64,000 nucleotides of DNA from Lachnospiraceae bacterium (GTDB taxonomy: Bacteria; Bacillota; Clostridia; Lachnospirales; Lachnospiraceae). The notes below the pieces were generated by a model that saw only the letters and a list, made by a program, of their open reading frames with translations, ran no database searches and had not been told where the DNA came from. The stretch lies in assembly GCA_017434885.1 (NCBI GenBank), contig JAFSGE010000030.1:186001-250000 (forward strand), written 5' to 3'. The translations under genes and the position numbers were made by a program. Position 1 is the first letter of the stretch, and the number at the start of each line of letters is the position of its first letter. Shown piece by piece: positions 53,597 to 63,989 of this stretch.

Positions 53597-54187
53597 ATGA
53601 ATCGTGTTACATCCGTAAACAGAAAAACAAAAGAAACAGATATTCAGGTTACTTTGGACATTGACGGCACCGGTAAAAGCCAAATTGAAACAGGAATCGG
53701 TTTTTTTGACCATATGCTGGAAGGCTTTTCCAAACACGGCTTCTTTGACCTTGTCATGAGTGTAAAAGGTGATTTGCAGGTGGATGGACATCACACGGTT
53801 GAAGATGCGGGAATTGTGCTTGGAACAGCCATTAAAGAGGCTGTCGGCGGTAAAGAAGGCATCCGCCGTTACGGTTACTTTATTTTGCCTATGGATGATG
53901 CTCTTGCATTATGTGCCGTTGATTTGTGCGGAAGACCGTATTTTTCTTTTGAATGTAATTTTCCAGTGGAAAGAGTTGGCGAACTTGATACAGAGTTGGT
54001 TCGTGAATTTTTCTATGCGGTGTCTTATTCCGCCGGAATGAACCTTCACATCAAAATGCTTTCCGGTATGAATGCACATCACATGATTGAGGCGATGTTT
54101 AAGGCCTTCGGTAAAGCACTTGATCAGGCAACCGGTAAGGATGAAAGAATTACAGATGTACTGAGCACGAAAGGAAGTTTGTCATGA
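53597..54187 (+). CDS. hisB: Imidazoleglycerol-phosphate dehydratase
   Basis: A 196-residue single-domain HisB, without the phosphatase half found in enterobacteria. Metal-binding motifs are FFDHMLEGFSKHG, DGHHTVEDAGI and HHMIEAMFKAFGKAL. ATG 53597, preceded by AATAGGA just after the hisD stop, is chosen. The reading frame open inside hisD has no ribosome binding site. It overlaps hisI by 4 nt. Confidence 0.94.
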   Translation: MNRVTSVNRKTKETDIQVTLDIDGTGKSQIETGIGFFDHMLEGFSKHGFFDLVMSVKGDLQVDGHHTVEDAGIVLGTAIKEAVGGKEGIRRYGYFILPMDDALALCAVDLCGRPYFSFECNFPVERVGELDTELVREFFYAVSYSAGMNLHIKMLSGMNAHHMIEAMFKAFGKALDQATGKDERITDVLSTKGSLS

Positions 54188-54555
54188 GTGATATGCCCAA
54201 AATACTTCCCCCTGCATCTTTGGGAGAACCGAAGATTTCATGGGAGGAACTTAAGAAAAATTCAGACGGTCATGTAACGGTTGTTGCACAGGACTATCAG
54301 TCAGGTGAAGTGCTGATGGTAGCTTATATGAATGAAGAAGCCTATTATACAACATTCCGAACAGGGCGTATGACTTATTACAGCAGAAGCAGACAACAGC
54401 TTTGGATAAAAGGTGATACCAGCGGACATTACCAATATGTCAAAGAACTTTATGCTGACTGTGATAAAGATACGATTTTGGCAAAGGTGGAACAGGTGGG
54501 AGCCGCCTGTCATACAGGAAGCTATAGTTGTTTCTTTCAAAATTTGATTCATTAA
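54184..54555 (+). CDS. hisI: Phosphoribosyl-AMP cyclohydrolase
   Basis: A 123-residue single-domain enzyme opening the adenine ring of PR-AMP, without the HisE half of the fused enzyme. The DCDKD and CHTGSYSCF zinc/magnesium motifs are present. It overlaps hisB by 4 nt and is followed by a terminator. hisE, hisH, hisA and hisF are not in this window. Confidence 0.93.
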   Translation: MSDMPKILPPASLGEPKISWEELKKNSDGHVTVVAQDYQSGEVLMVAYMNEEAYYTTFRTGRMTYYSRSRQQLWIKGDTSGHYQYVKELYADCDKDTILAKVEQVGAACHTGSYSCFFQNLIH

Positions 54556-54563
54556 GTCTTGTG

Positions 54564-54601
54564 ATGCACTGCATATTGCATATATGCGGTGCATATTTTT
54601 T
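54564..54601 (+). terminator. Terminator of the his unit
   Basis: Thirteen base pairs (54564-54576 with 54582-54594, one G-U) around a 5-nt loop, followed by six T. It isolates the his genes from the membrane protein gene downstream. Confidence 0.85.
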
Positions 54602-54624
54602 ACAAAAAAGAAAAAGGAATGTGT

Positions 54625-55008
54625 ATGAGCGGAAAAGTAAATACCAATCAAAAACTGGAACTGATTCGATCCATCAGAATGCAGAATCAGTATAACCGAA
54701 ATCAGTGTCGTGAGAGGGAGCGTTTTTTGTACGGTTATGAGCCTGACAGAGAAAAGCGGCAGGAATTACATAGTGCAGAGATAAGTGCCGGTATCAGTCT
54801 GGATGGTAAGGGGTCTTTGCCTGCAACAGAGTCGGGGAGCCTCGGAGGCTTTCGGATTCGTTTTGTGATTGCAGTCTTACTTTTGGCAATATTTATATTC
54901 ATGGACCTAAACGAAATAGATTTTTTGGGAAACAGTATGCGTGAAATTGCGGCACATCTTTCAGAAAGTGTTCCCGTAAAGGAAGTGCTAAATTCATTTG
55001 ATTTATAG
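54625..55008 (+). CDS. Small membrane protein with C-terminal helix, unknown
   Basis: A 127-residue protein. The first ~80 residues are charged and probably helical (IRMQNQYNRNQCRERERF), with one hydrophobic helix at about residues 80-100 and a short tail outside. ATG 54625 is preferred with AAGGA 6 nt upstream. It precedes the radical SAM/DUF2344 genes but shares no visible domain with them. Function unknown. Confidence 0.55.
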   Translation: MSGKVNTNQKLELIRSIRMQNQYNRNQCRERERFLYGYEPDREKRQELHSAEISAGISLDGKGSLPATESGSLGGFRIRFVIAVLLLAIFIFMDLNEIDFLGNSMREIAAHLSESVPVKEVLNSFDL

Positions 55009-55090
55009 CCTCATTTCGGCTATACTGAAAAGGCAGTGTGAATGTTGTACACTGCAAAAATACAAGATATATACAAAAGGATTACTTTTT

Positions 55091-56962
55091 ATGAGAAAAC
55101 TGGCTTTGAGTGATGAAATATTAATGCAGGTGGAGAAGCCTGCCCGTTATATCGGAGGCGAAGTGAATGCCGTAATGAAACGGAAAGAACAGGTAAAGGT
55201 CCGCTTTGCCATGTGCTTTCCTGATGTATATGAAATTGGTATGTCGCATTTGGGAATACAGATTATTTATGATATGTTAAATCAGTTTGAGGATGTATGG
55301 TGTGAGAGAGTGTATTCACCCTGGGTAGACCTTGATGCCATCATGCGAAAAGAAAATATTCCTTTATTTGCACTGGAGTCTCAGGATCCTGTGAAAGAGT
55401 TTGATTTTCTCGGCATTACGCTCCAATATGAAATGTGCTACACCAACATTCTGCAAGTTCTTGATTTGGCAGGTATTCCGCTGCTTGCAAAAGATCGAAG
55501 CGAAAAAGACCCCATTGTAATCGGCGGTGGACCGTGTACTTACAATCCGGAGCCTATTTGTGACTTCTTTGATCTGTTTTATATCGGTGAAGGGGAAACA
55601 CAGTACAGAACATTGATAGATTTATATGAGGAATACAAAGAAAAAGGGATGGGACGTGCATGGTTTCTTGAGCATGCAGCGCAGATTCCGGGGATTTATG
55701 TACCGTCTTTGTATGAAGAACTTTATAACGAAGACGGTACCGTGAAAGAGAGAAAGAAGCTGTCTGAAAAAGCACCGGATATCATCATGAAAGAAATGGT
55801 AAAAGATGTTTCTGATACCTATTATCCCATGAAGCCGGTAGTTCCTTTTATCAAGGTGACTCAGGACAGAGTGGTTTTGGAAATTCAGCGTGGCTGTATC
55901 AGAGGCTGCCGTTTTTGTCAGGCAGGGCAGCTTTATCGTCCGGTGAGAGAGCGCAATTTAGAATTTTTGAAGAAATATGCCATTGCCATGTTGGAAAATA
56001 CGGGACATGAAGAAATTTCACTCAGTTCGTTAAGCTCCAGTGATTATTCGCAGCTACCGGAATTAATTGATTTTCTGATAGAAGAATGCAGCAGGCGTAA
56101 GATTAATATTTCTCTTCCGTCCCTTCGCATTGATGCATTCTCACTGGATGTTATGAATAAAGTCCAGGATGTAAAGAAGAGCAGTCTGACTTTTGCACCG
56201 GAAGCGGGCAGTCAGAGACTTCGTGATGTGATAAATAAAGGACTTACGGAAGAAGTAATTTTAAACGGTGCAAAACTTGCATTTGAAGGTGGATGGACAA
56301 GGGTAAAATTATATTTTATGTTGGGACTTCCCTTTGAAACAGAAGAAGATATCAAGGGAATTGCGGAGCTGAGTAACAAAATTGCAGCTACCTTTTACGA
56401 AACCGTTCCTAAGGAAAAGCGTAACGGGAAAGTACAGATTGTGGCAAGTACTTCTTTCTTTATTCCGAAGCCCTTTACGCCTTTTCAGTGGGCATCTCAG
56501 TGTCGTAAGGAGGAATTCCTTGATAAAGCTTATCTGACCCGTAAATCAATTACGGAGCAGTTAAACCAAAAGAGTATCAAATATAATTGGCATGAGGCAG
56601 ATGTCAGTGTATTGGAAGGCATTATGGCACGCGGTGACCGCAAGATAAATCAGGTTATTTTAAAAGCATATGAAATGGGCTGTGTTTATGATGCATGGAG
56701 CGAGTATTACAAAAATGATGTCTGGATGCAGGCCTTTGAAGACTGTGGCGTAGATCCTGATTTTTATACGGTAAGAGAGCGCAGAGAGGATGAAATTTTC
56801 CCTTGGGACTTTATCGATTGCGGCGTAAGCAAGAACTTCCTGCTACGTGAATGGCACAGAGCACAGGAAGAAACCGTAACCCCTAATTGTCGCAAACAGT
56901 GTCAGGGATGCGGTGCAGCACGATTTGGAACCGGCGTATGCTTGGAAGAGAAGGAGGCATAA
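55091..56962 (+). CDS. TIGR03960 family B12-binding radical SAM protein
   Basis: A 623-residue protein. An N-terminal B12-binding-like region (CFPDVYEIGMSHLG) precedes the radical SAM core with CIRGCRFC (Cx3Cx2C), and a C-terminal cysteine cluster CRKQCQGCG follows. The TIGR03960 family is regularly followed by TIGR03936/DUF2344 and RNase G genes, as here. Its reaction is not established. ATG 55091 gives the family's usual N-terminus. Confidence 0.85.
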   Translation: MRKLALSDEILMQVEKPARYIGGEVNAVMKRKEQVKVRFAMCFPDVYEIGMSHLGIQIIYDMLNQFEDVWCERVYSPWVDLDAIMRKENIPLFALESQDPVKEFDFLGITLQYEMCYTNILQVLDLAGIPLLAKDRSEKDPIVIGGGPCTYNPEPICDFFDLFYIGEGETQYRTLIDLYEEYKEKGMGRAWFLEHAAQIPGIYVPSLYEELYNEDGTVKERKKLSEKAPDIIMKEMVKDVSDTYYPMKPVVPFIKVTQDRVVLEIQRGCIRGCRFCQAGQLYRPVRERNLEFLKKYAIAMLENTGHEEISLSSLSSSDYSQLPELIDFLIEECSRRKINISLPSLRIDAFSLDVMNKVQDVKKSSLTFAPEAGSQRLRDVINKGLTEEVILNGAKLAFEGGWTRVKLYFMLGLPFETEEDIKGIAELSNKIAATFYETVPKEKRNGKVQIVASTSFFIPKPFTPFQWASQCRKEEFLDKAYLTRKSITEQLNQKSIKYNWHEADVSVLEGIMARGDRKINQVILKAYEMGCVYDAWSEYYKNDVWMQAFEDCGVDPDFYTVRERREDEIFPWDFIDCGVSKNFLLREWHRAQEETVTPNCRKQCQGCGAARFGTGVCLEEKEA

Positions 56963-56964
56963 GG

Positions 56965-57642
56965 ATGAAAGTAAGAATAAAATTTTCAAAAGAAGGTCCG
57001 GTGAAGTTTATCGGACACCTTGATATTATGCGATACTTTCAAAAGGCTATCAGAAGGGCTGATATTGATATTGCTTATTCCATGGGATTTAATCCCCATC
57101 AGATTATGTCTTTTGCATCACCATTATCTGTCGGGCATGAAAGCAGCGGAGAGTATTTCGATATTGAATTAAATTCCATCACAGATGTAGAGGATATTAA
57201 GAATCGTTTGAATGCGGTGATGACGGAAGGAATTAAAATATTGAAAGTTGCGATTCTTGATGACGGAGAGGGCAATGCCATGGCGAGTGTTGCTGCTGCA
57301 GACTATCTGGTTCGTTTTTCGGACAAGCTGATGCTTCCTGCTGACTGGAAGGAGAAACTGATTGCTTATTATGAGCAGGAGCACATTTTTGTTACCAAAC
57401 AGACTAAAAAGAGCGAAAAAGAAATTGATTTAAAAGAAGGTATTTATAAATTACAGATTCGTGATGACGGTATTTTTATGCAACTCGATGCGGGAAGCGG
57501 CAGCAATGTAAAACCGGGATTTGTGTTAGAGCATTTCTTTGGGACGATAGGAGTAGAATTGCCTGAATTTCCGCTTAGGGTACGCAGGCTGGAAACTTAC
57601 CGCAGAACCAAGAAAGGTAAGCTGATGCCGCTTATATCTTAG
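56965..57642 (+). CDS. TIGR03936/DUF2344 family protein
   Basis: A 225-residue protein (KFSKEGPVKFIGHLDIMRYF) of DUF2344, which in other genomes is fused to or adjacent to TIGR03960 radical SAM proteins, so the two probably act together in an RNA or translation-related modification. The start is ATG 56965, 2 nt after the radical SAM stop with AGGAGG inside its end. Confidence 0.85.
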   Translation: MKVRIKFSKEGPVKFIGHLDIMRYFQKAIRRADIDIAYSMGFNPHQIMSFASPLSVGHESSGEYFDIELNSITDVEDIKNRLNAVMTEGIKILKVAILDDGEGNAMASVAAADYLVRFSDKLMLPADWKEKLIAYYEQEHIFVTKQTKKSEKEIDLKEGIYKLQIRDDGIFMQLDAGSGSNVKPGFVLEHFFGTIGVELPEFPLRVRRLETYRRTKKGKLMPLIS

Positions 57643-57660
57643 AAAACTGAGGATGTAAAA

Positions 57661-58878
57661 ATGGGGAAAATAATTATTACAGAACAAAATAGCAGGCTTT
57701 TGTTATCTTTATTTGAGAACAATAAACCGGAATTGCTTACGGTAGTCCCGCCCTTGAAAGAAAAAGGGATAATAGGAAATATTTATCTGGCAAGGGTTAA
57801 AGATGTGGTTCCTGCCATTAAAGGAGTTTTTTTGAATCTGTCAGCGCAGCAAACGGTATATTTGCCGTTTGGGGAATGTCAAAATCTGCTTCTGGCAAAC
57901 AGGGAACTTCCTATGAATACAGAAACCGGCAGAGTGTTTCTGAAACAGGGAGACGAAGTGGTAGTTCAGGTGTCAGGTGAAGCGGTAAAAACAAAGCCGC
58001 CGTCAGCAACCGGTAATCTGACTTTGACAGGCCAATATTGTGTTTGTGAGTATTTCGGACATGGTCTCAAATATTCCCACAAAATGAATAGCGAAAATAA
58101 AAAGTTGATTGACAGCTTCATCCGTAAGCAGGAAATTCCCGGAAGAAAAAATTATGGTTTTGTCATTCGCACCAATGCGGAAGAACTCACCGATTATGAA
58201 GCATTGTGCGAAGAAATGAGAAAATTTATTTCTGTATTTAACACCATTACCGATACTTATCGTCACAGGACCTGTTATTCCTGCTTATATCAAAAAGAGG
58301 CGGAAATTATCGGTGCTGTTAAAAATATTCCCATGGGAAGTTATGAAGAAATCGTCACAGACAGGGAAGAGGTATATACCTTGTTAGAAGAGAACCTTAT
58401 GATGGATGACGGAACAAGTAAAGAACTGCGACTTTACCGGGATGAAATGCTTTCCCTTGCAAAACTCTACAGTATTGAGACTCATTTAAGAGAAGTTCTC
58501 GGAAAGCGTGTATGGCTTCCGGGAGGCGGTTATCTGGTGATAGAGCCTACTGAGGCAATGATTGTGATTGATGTGAATTCCGGCAAGACACAGGGGCGCG
58601 GAAGAAAGTATGAACAATATATTCTCTCCGTGAATTTAGAGGCAGCAAAGGAAGTGGCAAGACAGTTACGGCTTCGCAATTATTCCGGAATGATTATGGT
58701 TGATTTTATCAATATGGAGTGTGAAGAGGATAAGCAGTTGCTTTTGAAAAAACTTGACGGTTATTTAAAGGAAGACAAGGTGAGAACAAGACTGATTGAC
58801 ATGACTGCTCTTGGAATTGTAGAGATTACACGTAAAAAAACAAATAAACCGCTTGCAGATTTATTGTGCGTGAAATGA
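57661..58878 (+). CDS. rng: Ribonuclease E/G family endoribonuclease
   Basis: A 405-residue endoribonuclease. The N-terminal S1-containing part (GNIYLARVKDVVPAIKGVFL), the 5'-sensor region and the DNase I-like domain with the catalytic Asp residues in VIDVNSGK and MVDFINM are present. The protein ends shortly after the catalytic domain at LLCVK. The zinc-link CPxC motif of E. coli RNase G is missing, as in some Clostridia; whether it still forms dimers is unknown. A three-copy repeat begins inside the stop region. Confidence 0.85.
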   Translation: MGKIIITEQNSRLLLSLFENNKPELLTVVPPLKEKGIIGNIYLARVKDVVPAIKGVFLNLSAQQTVYLPFGECQNLLLANRELPMNTETGRVFLKQGDEVVVQVSGEAVKTKPPSATGNLTLTGQYCVCEYFGHGLKYSHKMNSENKKLIDSFIRKQEIPGRKNYGFVIRTNAEELTDYEALCEEMRKFISVFNTITDTYRHRTCYSCLYQKEAEIIGAVKNIPMGSYEEIVTDREEVYTLLEENLMMDDGTSKELRLYRDEMLSLAKLYSIETHLREVLGKRVWLPGGGYLVIEPTEAMIVIDVNSGKTQGRGRKYEQYILSVNLEAAKEVARQLRLRNYSGMIMVDFINMECEEDKQLLLKKLDGYLKEDKVRTRLIDMTALGIVEITRKKTNKPLADLLCVK

Positions 58879-58907
58879 TGCAAAAATGATGCATTTATGA
58901 TGCAGAT
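58875..58907 (+). repeat. Three-copy 11-bp tandem repeat at the end of rng
   Basis: ATGATGCA occurs at 58875, 58886 and 58897, with an 11-bp period and variable last three bases. The first copy contains the rng stop codon (58876-58878). The repeat leads into the ribosome binding site of the next gene. Confidence 0.6.
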
Positions 58908-58958
58908 TTGATGTGTTTCCCTGTTATCGTATGTATAAAGGGAAAGAGGGGGACAATC

Positions 58959-60557
58959 ATGAAACAAAAAGTTGTTATTATTCCGGCAGTTCTTCTTGCA
59001 ATTATATTAGTTGTGTGGGTTCAAGTCACTTTAAACGGAAACTGTTTGGAGAGAAAAAACAATTCCGGTAAGGAAACGGATGTCCGGTTATATGAAGAGT
59101 TTTTGGATAATGAACTGGAACTGTATATTGACAAAGAAATGAATGAGATTTTGGCAGACCTTTCTTACGGAGAAAAGTTATCCGGTGAGGATGCATATAC
59201 CTGTGTAAATCTGTCAGAATTAATACAAAAAGTAAATGCAGCATATTTAGATGAGGATGACCCAAGAATGGAATATATGGAATATGCTTATCTGGACTGC
59301 TGTAATGACAATAAACCGGAACTGGCATTAAGATTCAGCGGTCTTATGTCAGCGGATGACATGAAACTGACAATGATTATTGTTCAGGAAGAAGACAGAC
59401 TGTTTTTAAGACATGCTTTTGAAGAATGGTCAAGGAACAGTGTTGTTATGACATATTTCGGTTATGTATATACTGAAGGGAGTGGCGGCGCTTTTACAGG
59501 CAGTTGTGAAGAATATCTGATTGGGACAGACGGCAAGGCTCATTCTGTTTATGAATCAGTATACACTTATGAAGAGCTTACATTGGATGATGTTACATTA
59601 GAGATTTTTCATCAGACTTATGTTATTAATGATAAAACATATCATGTCATGGATGAATATGTGAAAGAAATCGAAAACGGCGAAGCGTTTTGCGCTGCTT
59701 ATGAAGAAAAGTATGGGAAACTTACTACGCCGGATGAAATGGATAAACTGATTTTGAAACGGCAAAACAGTCTTGGCGTGCAGGAAAAATGGATGCAAAC
59801 AGATAATCCTGAATGGAGTATTGTAGAAAATAAGTGTTATCGGGATGATATTAAGTATAATGATTTACAATCTGAGCGTGATCGGGAGCAAAAGCAGAAA
59901 AAGGCGTTAAATGACAGTTGGACACTCTGTTCACAGATAAAAGGCGGTTACTTTATCCAGTCGTCAATGGCATTGCATTATAATTGGAATTATGCACTAA
60001 ATGCTGTTGTTGCCGATTATTGTAATAAGCAGCAAATAGAAGACAAAACGTTTAACATTATTCATGCTGAGCCTTTGGATGAATATTTGTACAGTATTAC
60101 CTTAGAGGCGTGTAGCTTTGATGAACGAGATATTTGTTTTATTGTACACCGGGATTCTGTTTTGCTTGGATTGGAAGAGAATACACGTTATGTGATGGCT
60201 GCCGACATCAGGGAAGGCGATCAGGCAACTTATCCGTTGGTTCAGAATTCCTATGATACGCATCTTAGGATGATTTCTTATAAAGAGCAGGCAAAGATTA
60301 ATATAGCACAGCCATATCAGGTGAATGAACATGGTTTATATTCATTTGAAACTGATGTAGTTTATGCGATGAATCATTATCTGTTGAGGGAACATGCAGA
60401 GAATGATATAGAATGGAATATTGATATGAATTCTGTCAGCATGCTTGCAGGAGGGGAATTAAATATCATTCGATGCAGCAGTGGGGAGCAGAAAGTAGTG
60501 ATGTTGCTGGATACTGTTAATGAGCAATATGCGATTATCAGAGGAATAGATGAATAA
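58959..60557 (+). CDS. Membrane-anchored extracytoplasmic protein, unknown
   Basis: A 532-residue protein with an N-terminal signal anchor (about 5-22) and a large acidic, Tyr-rich outside region. No catalytic motif is recognised. GAGGGGG lies just before ATG 58959, which decides the start. It resembles the anchored protein at 18405 only in general layout and composition. Confidence 0.6.
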   Translation: MKQKVVIIPAVLLAIILVVWVQVTLNGNCLERKNNSGKETDVRLYEEFLDNELELYIDKEMNEILADLSYGEKLSGEDAYTCVNLSELIQKVNAAYLDEDDPRMEYMEYAYLDCCNDNKPELALRFSGLMSADDMKLTMIIVQEEDRLFLRHAFEEWSRNSVVMTYFGYVYTEGSGGAFTGSCEEYLIGTDGKAHSVYESVYTYEELTLDDVTLEIFHQTYVINDKTYHVMDEYVKEIENGEAFCAAYEEKYGKLTTPDEMDKLILKRQNSLGVQEKWMQTDNPEWSIVENKCYRDDIKYNDLQSERDREQKQKKALNDSWTLCSQIKGGYFIQSSMALHYNWNYALNAVVADYCNKQQIEDKTFNIIHAEPLDEYLYSITLEACSFDERDICFIVHRDSVLLGLEENTRYVMAADIREGDQATYPLVQNSYDTHLRMISYKEQAKINIAQPYQVNEHGLYSFETDVVYAMNHYLLREHAENDIEWNIDMNSVSMLAGGELNIIRCSSGEQKVVMLLDTVNEQYAIIRGIDE

Positions 60558-60594
60558 TAGTATGTTTTTATCATATGTTTCTTCAAAAAAGTGC

Positions 60595-60623
60595 TTGACA
60601 TAACATGGTCTAAATGTTATATT
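60595..60623 (+). promoter_or_regulatory. Promoter of the rplU-rpmA unit
   Basis: TTGACA (60595-60600), 17 bp and TATATT (60618-60623) are close to consensus. Transcription should start near 60630 and read the L21 leader. Confidence 0.85.
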
Positions 60624-60628
60624 TTATG

Positions 60629-60718
60629 AGTATGCCGCATAACGAGGTCTAAGTGCGTTTAAAACGCCACCGTAATTAGCGAGAAACATCGGTTCAGGAC
60701 CGGTGAGAAGGAGGTATC
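60629..60718 (+). ncRNA. Ribosomal protein L21 leader
   Basis: The roughly 90-nt leader contains a GCGTTT/AAACGC hairpin (60656-60668) and a CATCGGTTC/GACCGGTG hairpin (60687-60705), then GAAGGAGGT. The position and the two-hairpin layout match the L21 leader of Firmicutes (Rfam L21_leader), where L21 represses its own operon. I matched it by shape and context, not by alignment. Confidence 0.6.
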
Positions 60719-60722
60719 CCAT

Positions 60723-61028
60723 ATGTACGCAATCATTGCAACAGGTGGAAAGCAGTATAAGGTTTCCGAAGGTGATGTAATCAAAGTTGAAAAGCTTAAC
60801 GCAGAACCCGGAGCTACTGTGACATTTGATCAGGTTGTCGCTATCAGCGATAAAGAACTGAAGGTTGCCGGAGATGTAGCTAACTCTACTGTAACTGCAA
60901 CAGTTATGGAGCAGGGTAAGTATCGTAAAGTTATTGTTTACAAATACAAGAGAAAAACCGGTTACCACAAGAAAAATGGTCATAGACAAGCATACACACA
61001 GGTTAAAATTGAAAAGATTAACGCTTAG
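60723..61028 (+). CDS. rplU: 50S ribosomal protein L21
   Basis: A 101-residue ribosomal protein (MYAIIATGGKQYKVSEGD, then KRKTGYHKKNGHRQAYTQVK), of normal length. AAGGAGGT precedes the ATG. First of the rplU-prp-rpmA block, with a leader and strong promoter upstream. Confidence 0.97.
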   Translation: MYAIIATGGKQYKVSEGDVIKVEKLNAEPGATVTFDQVVAISDKELKVAGDVANSTVTATVMEQGKYRKVIVYKYKRKTGYHKKNGHRQAYTQVKIEKINA

Positions 61029-61044
61029 TATGTAGGAAAAGGTT

Positions 61045-61374
61045 ATGACAACCATTACAATTTATAAATCCGAAAACGGAACCTATAAGAGGTTTACTTG
61101 CGACGGGCATGCAGGCTATGCCGATTACGGCAAAGACATTGTATGTGCATCCGTTTCCTGCTTGGTAATTAATACCATTAATTCCATGGATGAATTGGTT
61201 CATGAAAAGATGGAGATTACTACCAATGAAAAGAAAGGTTTGATTGATTGCAGGTTTTGCGGTGAGATTTCCTCACAGAGCAGACTTCTTATGGATTCTC
61301 TGATATTAGGATTGAAAGGTATCGTAAGTGATTACGGTAAGAAGTATTTGGAACTTAAATTCAAGGAGGTGTAA
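61045..61374 (+). CDS. prp: Ribosomal-processing cysteine protease Prp
   Basis: A 109-residue protease that removes the N-terminal extension of L27 in Firmicutes. The catalytic His lies in DGHAGYA and the Cys in CASVSCLV. It sits between rplU and rpmA. Its expected substrate, L27 with the LQFFA cleavage site, is encoded 3 nt downstream. Confidence 0.93.
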   Translation: MTTITIYKSENGTYKRFTCDGHAGYADYGKDIVCASVSCLVINTINSMDELVHEKMEITTNEKKGLIDCRFCGEISSQSRLLMDSLILGLKGIVSDYGKKYLELKFKEV

Positions 61375-61377
61375 ACC

Positions 61378-61662
61378 ATGTTAAAGATGAACCTTCAATT
61401 TTTCGCTCATAAAAAGGGTGTTGGTTCTACTAAGAACGGTAGAGATTCCGAGTCCAAGAGATTAGGTGCGAAAAGAGCTGACGGACAATTCGTAAAAGCA
61501 GGAAATATTTTATACAGACAGCGTGGAACAAAGATTCATCCCGGCGTAAACGTAGGTCGTGGTGGTGATGACACTTTGTTTGCATTAGTTGACGGTGTAC
61601 TTAAATTCGAAAGAAAAGGAAGAGACAAAAAGCAAGCTTCCGTATATCCTGTAGAAAAATAG
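61378..61662 (+). CDS. rpmA: 50S ribosomal protein L27 with cleavable N-terminus
   Basis: A 94-residue ribosomal protein. It opens with [14 protein letters not shown]; Prp cuts after the LQFFA block, exposing the HKKG end that reaches the peptidyl transferase centre. AAGGAGGTG precedes the ATG and overlaps the end of prp. A hairpin follows. Confidence 0.97.
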   Translation: MLKMNLQFFAHKKGVGSTKNGRDSESKRLGAKRADGQFVKAGNILYRQRGTKIHPGVNVGRGGDDTLFALVDGVLKFERKGRDKKQASVYPVEK

Positions 61663-63027
<1,365 letters not shown>

Positions 63028-63068
63028 GCCTGTTTGAAACAGGGATGAGAAAGGCGTGGTAAACACTT

Positions 63069-63359
63069 ATGACAAGCAAACAGCGTGCCTATTTAAAAGG
63101 ACTTGCGATGAATATCGACCCTATTTTCCAAATTGGTAAATCGGGACTGACACCGGAAGTTACAGAGGCGGTAAACGAAGCCTTTAATACAAGAGAATTG
63201 ATTAAACTGGCAGTTTTGAAAAATTGCATGGAAGATGCAAGGGAAATCGCAGCTGTACTTGGTGACAGAACTCATTCTCAGGTGGTTCAGGTTATTGGGA
63301 AAAAAATAGTTCTCTATAAAGAAAATAAGGATCATAAAAAGATAAATCTTCCGTTATAA
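63069..63359 (+). CDS. yhbY: YhbY family ribosome-assembly RNA-binding protein
   Basis: A 96-residue CRM-domain protein (LTSKQRAYLKGLA-type start, IFQIGKSGLT, then GKKIVLYK near the end) that binds 23S rRNA precursors. It follows obgE by 41 nt and precedes nadD, the standard order in Firmicutes. The ribosome binding site is weak. Confidence 0.9.
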   Translation: MTSKQRAYLKGLAMNIDPIFQIGKSGLTPEVTEAVNEAFNTRELIKLAVLKNCMEDAREIAAVLGDRTHSQVVQVIGKKIVLYKENKDHKKINLPL

Positions 63360-63374
63360 GGGCATACTAAAATT

Positions 63375-63989
63375 ATGAAAAAAGAAAAGAAAATCGGTAT
63401 TATGGGCGGTACTTTTAATCCGATTCATTACGGGCATTTGTTGCTTGCAGAAGCAGCAAGAGAGTTTGCCGGACTTGATGAAGTGATTTTTATTCCAAGC
63501 GGTAATCCCTATATGAAGGATTCGGAGGAAATTGAAGACGGAGTACACAGACTTGCCATGGCAAGTCTTGCCATATTGTCTAATCCTTATTTTTCTGTTT
63601 CTGATATTGAGATTAAACGTAACGGAAACACATATACCTATGAAACGCTGGAAGAATTAAAAGAAAAAAATCCTAATGCAGTATTTTATTTTATGATAGG
63701 TGCTGATAATCTTTTTTCCATAGAAAATTGGAAATATTCCGATAAAATTTTTTCGGGATGTACTTTAATTGCAGCGGCAAGAGGGAAAAAAACAGAAGAT
63801 GAAATTATAAGACAGGTCGAAAGGCTTCGTGAGCGATATCATGCAAAAATTCTGCTATTGCCCGAAAAAAAGATTGATCTTTCATCTACGGAAATCAGAG
63901 AACATTTACAGGCAGGTAAATCTGTCCGTTATATGACACCGGAAGATGTGTGTTCCTATATTCGGGAACACCGGTTATACCAAAAGTAG
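63375..63989 (+). CDS. nadD: Nicotinate-nucleotide adenylyltransferase
   Basis: A 204-residue enzyme of NAD synthesis that adenylates nicotinate mononucleotide. The nucleotidyltransferase signature is GGTFNPIHYGHL and the C-terminal ISSTEIR-type motif appears as DLSSTEIREHL. It is complete, ending at 63989, 11 nt before the window edge. Confidence 0.95.
   Translation: MKKEKKIGIMGGTFNPIHYGHLLLAEAAREFAGLDEVIFIPSGNPYMKDSEEIEDGVHRLAMASLAILSNPYFSVSDIEIKRNGNTYTYETLEELKEKNPNAVFYFMIGADNLFSIENWKYSDKIFSGCTLIAAARGKKTEDEIIRQVERLRERYHAKILLLPEKKIDLSSTEIREHLQAGKSVRYMTPEDVCSYIREHRLYQK

Noticed and set aside
58908-58958. Longer start of the anchored protein at 58908
   Set aside because: ATG 58959 has a much better ribosome binding site and starts the basic and hydrophobic signal; the extension is not protein-like.
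60624-61055. Reverse 143-codon frame opposite rplU
   Set aside because: It is an antisense shadow of rplU and its leader, with no ribosome binding site.
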